Shown here: one piece after another, positions 14,649-21,164 of the stretch
Layout: every line of letters starts with the position of its first letter
Numbering within the stretch: position 1 is the stretch's first letter
DNA from: an uncultured Sutterella sp.
GTDB taxonomy: Bacteria; Pseudomonadota; Gammaproteobacteria; Burkholderiales; Burkholderiaceae_F
DNA: 21,164 nt
NCBI GenBank assembly: GCA_900546995.1
Contig: URFF01000028.1
Coordinates: 1 to 21,164, forward strand
Direction of reading: 5' to 3'
The notes under the pieces: generated by a model
Databases searched by the model: none
Seen by the model: the letters and a program-made list of their open reading frames with translations, nothing else
Told to the model about the DNA's origin: nothing
Program-made: the position numbers and the translations under genes

Positions 14649-16320
14649 GCAAAGTCTCGTCAATGGCACATTGTGTCAACGATTCAAACCCCAGAAGATC
14701 ATCATCTTTTTGAACACAAAGCAACATATTTTCAATACGAATCCCCCAACGACCGGGGCGGTAAATGCCGGGCTCATCGCTCACAATCATGCCAGGTTCA
14801 AAGGGGGTAATAGTCCCTTCCCGATCACGAGCGGAAATGTTGGGCGGCGTCTCATGAACGTTAAGCGTGAGTCCAATGCCGTGCCCCGTTCCATGACCGA
14901 AATCAGCACCGATCGCATGAATCGGCGCTTTGGCGATCGGATCCAACTCTTTACCGATTGTGCCGGGCTTAAACGTGGCGTTCATGAGGGCGTGCATTCC
15001 ACGATAAACCGCGGTGTAGTCACGCTTGAGTTCTTTTAAGTCCTCTTCGGGGAAGTCGGCTGGATTTCCTAAAAACCAGACTCTCGTCGTATCCGTTGTT
15101 CCCTGATCATAGTGAGCGCCGGAATCGACAAGTAAAACACACGGCGGGATAATCGGTGCGCCGGCCCCAGGCTTAGGCTCATAATGCGCCATGGCGGCAT
15201 TGCCGTTAACCGCCGCGATAGTTCCAAAGCTTTCCCCAATAAAACCAGGAATGGCGGCACGTTTAGCGTGAAGAATGTCCACGGCGTCATTTTCCGTTAA
15301 ACGCTCTCCCTTGGCTAATCGCTCTTTCAATTCTTCAATAAAGGCTTCAATGGCCGCACCGTCGGCTTTCATAACGGCTTTAAGCCCCTCAATTTCCTGA
15401 GGGGTTTTCACGGCCTTCCAAAGCGGAACCGGTTGGCGATAAGCAACGTAACAATCTCCAAGCAAAGAATGGATTCGGGCATTTAAATCCGTGGGCTTCG
15501 CCAATACCGGCCTCTTTTGATCACAAAGTTCGCGAAGTGAATTAAAAATGGTCTCGTAAGGCGCAGTCGCCCAGCCCGCTTCACACAAATGACGAGTGAC
15601 TTCAGGACTAAGTACTTTTTCATTCACAAAAAGGGTAGCTTTCTCTTGAGAAATCAGTGCCCAACTGAGAAAGACCGGATTAAAGGCAATGTCAGAACCC
15701 CGTAGGTTGGTGAGCCAAGCAATATCATCAAGCCGAGTTAAAAGGAGCACAGCTTCATCACCGGCCTCGCTTTTTCCAAGGTGCTTTTGCAAGCGAAGCA
15801 ATTTGTCGTGAGCGCTCACGGAACTCGCGTGATGAATGTAAAGGGGATGAAAAAGCCGCTTAGGGCGCTCTTTCCAAATAGCATTAATCCACGCATCATC
15901 AACAGGCACCATACCATCGGCAACATCTTTTAAAGACTGAAATGTCTTAACGTCCGTTCGTAAATCGTCGATGGCTAAAAAAATCGATTTTGACGATTCG
16001 TTTTTCAATGTCCCGACGAATGTTTTCACGCTAGGCACCGTTTTATCGCCGCTACGCATGACCTGAATACCGGTACCGGCCAATTCCCGCTCGGCCTGTT
16101 CCCAATAGCGCGAGTCCGTCCACAAATAAGCGCTGTCTTCGGTCAGAAGCAATTCGGCATCCGACCCGGTAAAACCGGTTAAAAACGTGAGAAATTGGTC
16201 ACTGTCGGCAATGTATTCGGATAAGTGCGCGTCGGTGAGCGTCGTATAAAACGCTTTGGCATGAACCGTTTTTAAAGCCTCTCGCAAAAGGGCGAGTCGT
16301 TTTTCAATAGTTGCTGACAT
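14641..16320 (-). CDS. Xaa-Pro aminopeptidase, M24B family
   Basis: This 559-residue cytosolic peptidase removes the N-terminal residue ahead of proline. It has the two creatinase-like N-terminal domains of eukaryotic-type aminopeptidase P and a pita-bread catalytic domain with the dinuclear metal ligands: Asp in LLVDSGAHY, Asp in GTTDTTR, His in GHGTGHGIG, Glu in SDEPGIY and Glu in RIENM. Relatives are usually near 590-600 residues with a C-terminal block (M24_C) after FETLTL.PID. Here the protein stops shortly after FESLTQCAID, so that block is mostly missing. ATG at 16320 shares its A with the stop of the upstream lipoprotein gene (TAATG), indicating coupled translation. A MATE remnant starts right at its 3' end. 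Confidence 0.92.
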   Translation of the reverse strand: MSATIEKRLALLREALKTVHAKAFYTTLTDAHLSEYIADSDQFLTFLTGFTGSDAELLLTEDSAYLWTDSRYWEQAERELAGTGIQVMRSGDKTVPSVKTFVGTLKNESSKSIFLAIDDLRTDVKTFQSLKDVADGMVPVDDAWINAIWKERPKRLFHPLYIHHASSVSAHDKLLRLQKHLGKSEAGDEAVLLLTRLDDIAWLTNLRGSDIAFNPVFLSWALISQEKATLFVNEKVLSPEVTRHLCEAGWATAPYETIFNSLRELCDQKRPVLAKPTDLNARIHSLLGDCYVAYRQPVPLWKAVKTPQEIEGLKAVMKADGAAIEAFIEELKERLAKGERLTENDAVDILHAKRAAIPGFIGESFGTIAAVNGNAAMAHYEPKPGAGAPIIPPCVLLVDSGAHYDQGTTDTTRVWFLGNPADFPEEDLKELKRDYTAVYRGMHALMNATFKPGTIGKELDPIAKAPIHAIGADFGHGTGHGIGLTLNVHETPPNISARDREGTITPFEPGMIVSDEPGIYRPGRWGIRIENMLLCVQKDDDLLGFESLTQCAIDETLLE

Positions 16321-16628
16321 TAGTAAATTTTCCTTACCGTGATTTCCACTTCGGAGGCCATCCGACCGTTAACCTTAACGTCTTCGCCCAAGCGAACATT
16401 TTCAAGCCGCCAACCGGCATCTCTGAGTTCATTAAGCGTCGTTGACACATTTAAATCGGGACAATTAAAGGGTACGGCGCTCAGTAAATCATTACCCTCA
16501 ACGGGTTTAACCGCCTGACAGACCGTTCGCTCACCCAACGCCGCATCATAAAGCGGATCGGAAGGCCCATTCATGCATCCGGTTAATAACGCCGCAGCAA
16601 AAGGAATCAACCAAAAACGTTTTTTCAT
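16320..16628 (-). CDS. Small putative outer-membrane lipoprotein
   Basis: This 102-residue protein begins MKKRFWLIPFAAALLTGC, a lipoprotein signal peptide with lipobox LTGC and Cys18 as lipidation site. The +2 residue is Met, not Asp, so outer-membrane sorting is expected. Two more cysteines (37 and 56) could form a disulphide in the periplasm. No family is recognised. I use ATG 16628 rather than TTG 16643 because it gives a normal signal peptide, though neither has a clear ribosome site. Its stop overlaps the aminopeptidase start by one base. Confidence 0.75.
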   Translation of the reverse strand: MKKRFWLIPFAAALLTGCMNGPSDPLYDAALGERTVCQAVKPVEGNDLLSAVPFNCPDLNVSTTLNELRDAGWRLENVRLGEDVKVNGRMASEVEITVRKIY

Positions 16629-16730
16629 AAAACAAAAATTCAATTCGTTAGTTTTTTGATTTTAACGCGACCGACCCATTAAAACGGCCATTGAAACGCT
16701 TCCTTGCAAAAGGTTAAGAGAGTGTTCTCG

Positions 16731-18125
16731 TTAGAATTCTGGCAAAACGTAATCGAAATCAACCGAGGCGTTACTCGCTTTTTGCCGTCTGATATCCGCT
16801 CGGCGAGTGGACTTTCCCTCTTGAACGATTGTCCGCTTCTTATTCGAATCAGCACGACGCTTTGGCTGAGATTCTTCTTTATTGAGAGGAACTTTTGCCT
16901 CACGCTGGGTACGTTTCGTTTGGCTTTCAGTCAAACGTTTTTCATGCGCAGCGAAAAAGTCCGCATAAGCCTCCGGTACTTCAGGATGAATGGATTTCTT
17001 GAGAAAACGCTCTAACGCACGAAGACGATTGTCTTGCGTCTCATCCACCAAGGTATAGGCAATTCCCCTTTCACCGGCTCGACCCGTTCGCCCAATACGG
17101 TGAATGAAATCCTCACTTGCCGGGGGCAAATCCACATTAATGACGGCTGGCAGTGAAAAAATATCCAAGCCTCTGGCTGCCACATCAGTAGCTACCAAAA
17201 GATCAATGCGATGCTCTTTAAACGCTTTCAACGCTTTTGCTCGAGCAGCCTGCGTTCTTTCTCCATGCATCACGTCCACGCGAAACCCATCGGCTTTCAA
17301 GTGTTTGAAGAGTTGATCCGCTCGACGTCTTTCCCGTATGAAAATCAGCACTTGGCTTAACGCGTGATCAACGACCAGGTCTCGCACAAAGGTGGCCTTC
17401 TGAGCTTGGGGAACTCGATAAAAAATCTGCGTGACGCTATCGGCACCGCGATTAGCCTCAATCTCGATTTTTTCCGGATTCGTTAAAAACGCTTTGGCCA
17501 CCTCGCGAATCTCATCACTTAACGTGGCGGAGAAAAGAAGAGTTTGACGATAAGGATTTCCTTTTGTGGAGGTTATAGATTCAGAGCCACAACGCTTGAT
17601 GATCGCTCGGATATCCGGCAAGAACCCCATATCGAGCATCCGGTCAGCCTCATCCAACACCAGAAACTGCACACGATTTAAGTGAATGTGTCCGCTTCGC
17701 AAGTGATCAAGAAGACGCCCCGGTGTCGCGATGACAAAATCGACGTGATGAGACAATTCGTCAACCTGACGGTTTAAGCTCACCCCACCAATGAGCGTCA
17801 CGAGTTTAAAGCCCAATGGCGTTGCGAGTTCTGAAATGGCATCGTTGAGCTGCAAGGCTAATTCTCGGGTCGGCGCCAAAATTAAAACGGCCGGACGCCC
17901 CTTCTCGCCGTGAATGTTTTTTCCAAGCAACTCTTGAAGTAACGCCAAAGCAAACGCCCCGGTTTTCCCACTTCCCGTTTGAGCGATCGCTAAAAGATCA
18001 CGTCCTTGAATAATCGGCAAAATAGCTTGGGATTGAATGGGTGTGGGCATCAACCAACCGATACGGTGAACGATTTCACACAACGAATTGCTTAAACCCA
18101 ATTGGGAAAAATCATTGACCATCAT
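16731..18125 (-). CDS. rhlE: DEAD-box RNA helicase, RhlE type
   Basis: This 464-residue helicase has every DEAD-box motif in order: Q motif GWLMPTPIQ, Walker A AQTGSGKT, PTREL, GG, TPGR, DEAD, SAT, then in the second domain ARGLD and HRIGRTGR. The tail of about 90 residues is rich in Lys, Arg and Gln, as in RhlE and related helicases that act in ribosome assembly and RNA turnover. ATG at 18125 follows GGAG by six bases; a second ATG comes next. Starting there gives a 14-base overlap with the rlmN-like gene upstream, so the two are probably co-translated. The RhlE subgroup assignment is by general resemblance. Confidence 0.9.
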   Translation of the reverse strand: MMVNDFSQLGLSNSLCEIVHRIGWLMPTPIQSQAILPIIQGRDLLAIAQTGSGKTGAFALALLQELLGKNIHGEKGRPAVLILAPTRELALQLNDAISELATPLGFKLVTLIGGVSLNRQVDELSHHVDFVIATPGRLLDHLRSGHIHLNRVQFLVLDEADRMLDMGFLPDIRAIIKRCGSESITSTKGNPYRQTLLFSATLSDEIREVAKAFLTNPEKIEIEANRGADSVTQIFYRVPQAQKATFVRDLVVDHALSQVLIFIRERRRADQLFKHLKADGFRVDVMHGERTQAARAKALKAFKEHRIDLLVATDVAARGLDIFSLPAVINVDLPPASEDFIHRIGRTGRAGERGIAYTLVDETQDNRLRALERFLKKSIHPEVPEAYADFFAAHEKRLTESQTKRTQREAKVPLNKEESQPKRRADSNKKRTIVQEGKSTRRADIRRQKASNASVDFDYVLPEF

Positions 18126-19179
18126 CCCCTTCTCCCCAAGGACCATGACTGACATCGGTTTCTAACCTAATCGGCTTTTCTTTTAAGTGCCTGCTTCGCA
18201 ATTGTCCGCAGCCGCCTTCCACATTCTGTGCGGCTGAATGGCGGAATTTTGCAACGATATGGGCGTTTTTTAACGCCTTAGCCATTGCCTTGCAGCGATC
18301 CTCTGTCGGGCGGGTGAAGGAACGGTTATCCACACTGTTGACCGGGATGAAATTCATCATCGCATAGTGCCCGGATAAAAGCGAGATGATATTCTCAACC
18401 TCATCATCGCCATCGTTGACACCTTCTATCAGCGTCCACTGATATTGCGTGGGGTAACCCGTAGCTCGGGCATAGCGTTCGGCTTCATGAATCAACGTTT
18501 CAATCGCGATTTTTCCGGCTCGCGGTAATAACATTGATCGTTTTTGAGCAATCGTTGAATGAAGTGAAATCGCCAAAGCAGGTTTAACACTTGAGGCGTG
18601 AACCGTGTCAAAAACCCGTTGATCGCCGACAGTAGACAAAACCAAATTTTTATGAGGAATCTGGCTATAGGTTCCTAAAAAATTAATGGCGGAGATCACA
18701 TTTCGCAAATTGTGCGAGGGCTCTCCCATCCCCATGAAAACCACTTTTCGAGTTTGGGGCCGCTGCTTTCTAGCAACGATCACTTGCGCAACGATTTCCA
18801 AATCCGTGAGTTGACGAATAAGCCCCGATTGCCCCGTCATACAAAAAACACACCCAACGGCACAACCCACTTGGCTGGAGACACAAACCCCTTCTCGCGG
18901 TAAAAGAACACTTTCAATCGTGTGCCCGTCTTTTAATGTGAAAAGGAGTTTAAGCGACTCCTCTTCCTCGCCTTTTTGTGAATTTACGACGGTTAGGATG
19001 TTGCCAATGGCTTCATAAAGCGCGGGCAAGGCTTCACGAAACGCTTTGGGAAAACGTTCATCCGTTACCTTAATCGGCGGGATCACACCGAAAAGCGAAC
19101 GGTAAAAAGCACTCGTGTGCTGAGGCTTACAGCCCAAAGTCAGTAATGTTTCGTGAAGCGATTCGAGAGTATTAAACAT
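18112..19179 (-). CDS. RlmN/Cfr-like radical SAM RNA methyltransferase
   Basis: The 355-residue protein belongs to the RlmN/Cfr family, which methylates adenine C2 (or C8) in 23S rRNA and tRNA. It has the iron-sulphur motif C-AVG-C-VF-C (Cys106, 110, 113), the upstream Cys99 in GVCVSSQVGC, GMGEPSHNL for SAM binding, and Cys324 in EGGCGQL at the position of the methyl-carrying cysteine. All catalytic residues are present. The C-terminus (FRHSAAQNVEGGCGQLRSR) differs from canonical RlmN (RGDDIDAACGQL), so this may be the second, RlmN-like paralogue found in some Burkholderiales, not the main enzyme. ATG 19179 lacks an evident ribosome site. Confidence 0.88.
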   Translation of the reverse strand: MFNTLESLHETLLTLGCKPQHTSAFYRSLFGVIPPIKVTDERFPKAFREALPALYEAIGNILTVVNSQKGEEEESLKLLFTLKDGHTIESVLLPREGVCVSSQVGCAVGCVFCMTGQSGLIRQLTDLEIVAQVIVARKQRPQTRKVVFMGMGEPSHNLRNVISAINFLGTYSQIPHKNLVLSTVGDQRVFDTVHASSVKPALAISLHSTIAQKRSMLLPRAGKIAIETLIHEAERYARATGYPTQYQWTLIEGVNDGDDEVENIISLLSGHYAMMNFIPVNSVDNRSFTRPTEDRCKAMAKALKNAHIVAKFRHSAAQNVEGGCGQLRSRHLKEKPIRLETDVSHGPWGEGDDGQ

Positions 19180-19243
19180 AACCGAGGCAATCGTTGGAAC
19201 TAAGGGAATTAACTGGCGTCTCTATTAAGTGTACCGATAGATT

Positions 19244-19284
19244 AAAAAAGGAGCTTAATCGGTAACAATCACCGATTAAGCCCC
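19244..19284 (-). terminator. Rho-independent terminator of glnA
   Basis: On the minus strand GGGGCTTAATCGGT (19284-19271) pairs with ACCGATTAAGCTCC (19263-19250) around a seven-base loop, 14 bp with one G-U pair, followed by six T (19249-19244). It begins 25 bases after the glnA stop and separates glnA from the rlmN-like gene. Confidence 0.92.
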
Positions 19285-19309
19285 TAAAAGTCAATAACGT
19301 CTGATTGGA

Positions 19310-20719
19310 TTAGTACTTGTAGTACATTTCAAATTCAATCGGGGCGGTTGCCAAGCGGAAGCGCTCCACTTCTTTGGCCTTCAATTCAATATAGGCTTCA
19401 ATCATGTCTTCTGAGAAGACCCCACCACGGGTGAGGAACTCATGATCCTTAGCCAAAGCATCCAATGCTTCATCCAACGAGGCGCAAACCGTCGGGATCT
19501 TGGCGTTTTCTTCTGGCGGCAAATCATAAAGATTCTTATCAGCGGCTTCACCCGGATGAATCTTATTCATGATGCCGTCTAAACCGGCCATCAAAAGAGC
19601 CGAGAAGCACAAGTAGGGATTGGCCATCGGGTCCGGGAAACGCACTTCAATACGACGGGCTTTGTCGCTAGCCGTATGCGGAATGCGAATCGAAGCCGAG
19701 CGGTTGCGAGCCGAGTAAGCCAACTTCACCGGGGCTTCAAAACCCGGCACCAAACGCTTATAGGAGTTGGTCGAGGGGTTCGTGATGGCATTTAAGGCTT
19801 TGGCGTGCTTAATAACACCACCGATGTAGTAAAGCGCCATGTCACTTAACCCGGCATAGCCGTTACCGGCAAACAAATTCTTGCCGTCCTTCCAAATCGA
19901 TTGGTGAACGTGCATGCCGCTACCGGCACTGCCCACCACGGGTTTCGGCATGAAGGTAGCAGTCTTACCGTAGGCTGCCGCCACATTCCAAATCGTGTAC
20001 TTCACAATTTGCGTCCAGTCGGCACGCTTAACCAACGTATTAAAGCGGGTACCGATTTCGCATTGACCGGCACCGACTTCATGGTGCTGCACTTCGGTGG
20101 GAACGCCTTGTTGTTCCATCAAAAGGCACATTTCCGAGCGCATGTCTTGGAACGAATCAATGGGAGGCACCGGGAAGTAGCCGCCTTGGTGACCCGGGCG
20201 ATGCGCGAGGTTACCCTGTTCGTATTCGATCTTAGAGGCCCAACCGGCTTCATCCGACCCGATCTTAAAGAACGTGTGTTCGGGATCGTTACCCCACACG
20301 ACGGAATCGAAAATATGAAATTCCGGTTCTGGTCCGAAGAAAGCTTCGTCACCAATACCGGTTGACTTCAAATAGGCTTCGGCACGCTTGGCAATCGAGC
20401 GCGGATCGCGGTTATAGCCTTTGCCCGTTGCCGGATCCGTGGCATCACACGTCAAAATCAACGTCGTTTCTTCACGGAACGGATCCAAGCGAGCGCTATC
20501 GGGATCGGCAATCAAAATCATGTCGCTAGCTTCGATTCCCTTCCAGCCTTCCATGGAGGAGCCGTCAAAAGGCTGGCCTTCTTCAAACCAGTCTTCATCG
20601 ACAGCGCGAGCAGGAATGCTCACATGCTGCTCTTTTCCCTTAATGTCGGTAAATCGAAGGTCAACAAACTTCACATCGTTGTCCTGGATCATTTGCAGGA
20701 CATTTTCAATCTTGGCCAT
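19310..20719 (-). CDS. glnA: Glutamine synthetase, type I (GlnA)
   Basis: This 469-residue protein is class I glutamine synthetase, joining ammonia to glutamate with ATP as a dodecamer. Visible motifs include PFDGSSMEGW, GAGQCEIGTRF, GSAGSGMHVHQS and, near the C-terminus, NLYDLPPEE, where Tyr398 is the adenylylation site used by GlnE. So activity is probably controlled by reversible adenylylation (GSI-beta). ATG at 20719 is chosen because AAGGAG lies eight bases upstream; the longer frame to 20773 is spurious. A sigma-70-like promoter lies 63-91 bases upstream, and no convincing sigma-54 promoter or NtrC site was seen. No glnL or glnG is in the window. Confidence 0.97.
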   Translation of the reverse strand: MAKIENVLQMIQDNDVKFVDLRFTDIKGKEQHVSIPARAVDEDWFEEGQPFDGSSMEGWKGIEASDMILIADPDSARLDPFREETTLILTCDATDPATGKGYNRDPRSIAKRAEAYLKSTGIGDEAFFGPEPEFHIFDSVVWGNDPEHTFFKIGSDEAGWASKIEYEQGNLAHRPGHQGGYFPVPPIDSFQDMRSEMCLLMEQQGVPTEVQHHEVGAGQCEIGTRFNTLVKRADWTQIVKYTIWNVAAAYGKTATFMPKPVVGSAGSGMHVHQSIWKDGKNLFAGNGYAGLSDMALYYIGGVIKHAKALNAITNPSTNSYKRLVPGFEAPVKLAYSARNRSASIRIPHTASDKARRIEVRFPDPMANPYLCFSALLMAGLDGIMNKIHPGEAADKNLYDLPPEENAKIPTVCASLDEALDALAKDHEFLTRGGVFSEDMIEAYIELKAKEVERFRLATAPIEFEMYYKY

Positions 20720-20781
20720 GACAAGGCTCTCCTTATTTCCAAACACGTGGATTTTAACGGGAATCCTTCGCATTTGAAGGG

Positions 20782-20810
20782 GTTATAAAGATTTTTTTCC
20801 TTTCTGTTAA
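20782..20810 (-). promoter_or_regulatory. Probable sigma-70 promoter of glnA
   Basis: On the minus strand TTAACA (20810-20805) is followed after exactly 17 bases by TATAAC (20787-20782); each box has five of six consensus bases. Transcription would start near 20775, about 55 bases before the ATG. Confidence 0.7.
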
Positions 20811-21164
20811 GAAAATTGCCGTATCTGATGGCTTGATAATCGTTTTTTAAACATCACTAAAGCCAACATTCCTCTTCGAGCGACAGTCCAAACTGTTTGA
20901 GTTGTTCGGAAAAATCACATAATTATTAATATTTGTGTGAGAAAAATCACACTTTTATTAATTTTTATGTGACAAATGCTAATTAACACGCTTGATCACT
21001 TGGCGATGTTTGTTAAAACAATCTTGCTTATCTGTAATTCAAAACATTCTTCGAACAACCCCTTTTTCCTGTAATTTCAAAGTATATTTTGAAGAAGTGT
21101 TGATTGTTCTGATGTGGGACACGAAAAATGGACCTCTAGGATTGGTTGAAAAAGGCTTAAAAAG
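20811..21164. other. Non-coding stretch upstream of glnA
   Basis: No convincing gene was seen on either strand in these 354 bases, and no tRNA or other RNA gene was recognised. The region is AT-rich and contains the large palindrome at 20915-20972. A neighbouring gene may begin beyond the right edge. Confidence 0.6.
20915..20972. promoter_or_regulatory. 58-bp nested palindrome upstream of glnA
   Basis: Two 26-bp palindromes stand in tandem, TCACAT-N4-ATTAAT-N4-GTGTGA (20915-20940) and TCACAC-N4-ATTAAT-N4-ATGTGA (20947-20972), six bases apart. Together they are symmetric about 20943/20944. The middle forms TGTGA-GAAAAA-TCACA (20936-20951), the exact half-sites and spacing of a CRP-type site. 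The palindrome lies about 105-165 bases before the likely glnA promoter, and it could equally serve a gene to the right. Confidence 0.75.

Noticed and set aside
19901..20365. 154-residue open frame on the plus strand opposite glnA
   Set aside because: It lies wholly antisense to a highly conserved gene and resembles no protein.
20720..20900. A sigma-54 promoter for glnA
   Set aside because: No convincing TGGCAC-N5-TTGC pair was found, while a well-spaced sigma-70-type promoter is present.
20901..21059. GTTGTTCG and CGAACAAC inverted copies flanking the palindromic region
   Set aside because: An 8-bp match over about 150 AT-rich bases is easily due to chance, and nothing else links the two sites.

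Overview
This window looks like chromosomal DNA from a host-associated betaproteobacterium of the Sutterella/Parasutterella kind (Burkholderiales). That placement is inferred from the gene families (TRAP uptake genes, adenylylation-type glutamine synthetase I, an RlmN-like radical SAM enzyme followed by a RhlE-type helicase) and from moderate GC with AT-rich gaps. No rRNA or tRNA gene was seen to confirm it. Apart from a short left-hand stretch and one small regulator, every gene reads on the minus strand.

Left edge (1-2016, plus strand): the last codons and hairpin right end of an IS200/IS605-type element abut a 5'-truncated carboxylesterase gene. An intact LarA-type nickel-pincer racemase gene follows.

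DNA-repair block (10091 down to 2039, minus strand): an AAA ATPase with a DUF4143-type C-terminus, then sbcD, sbcC and an unrecognised helical protein follow one another with gaps of 7-18 bases, as one probable operon. A second AAA ATPase with a nuclease-like (DUF234-type) C-terminus comes next under its own promoter. Each ATPase has its own family of AT-rich repeats upstream: four 15-base iterons over the promoter of one, and nested 9-15 bp inverted repeats upstream of the other. These are the least explained structures here.

Transport block (13945 down to 10321, minus strand): dctP, dctM, dctQ and a creatininase-family amidohydrolase form one operon. It probably imports a small organic acid or amide and hydrolyses it inside the cell. 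Upstream and divergent is a lone HipB-like regulator without a HipA toxin, with a perfect 22-bp palindrome at its promoter.

Right part (14445-20719, minus strand): a remnant of a MATE efflux gene, an Xaa-Pro aminopeptidase with a short C-terminus translationally coupled to a small lipoprotein, an overlapping rlmN-like/rhlE-like pair, and glnA with a clear promoter and a strong terminator. The last 445 bases hold the glnA promoter and a 58-bp nested palindrome containing a perfect CRP-type TGTGA-N6-TCACA box.

No CRISPR array, tRNA, rRNA or complete insertion sequence was seen.
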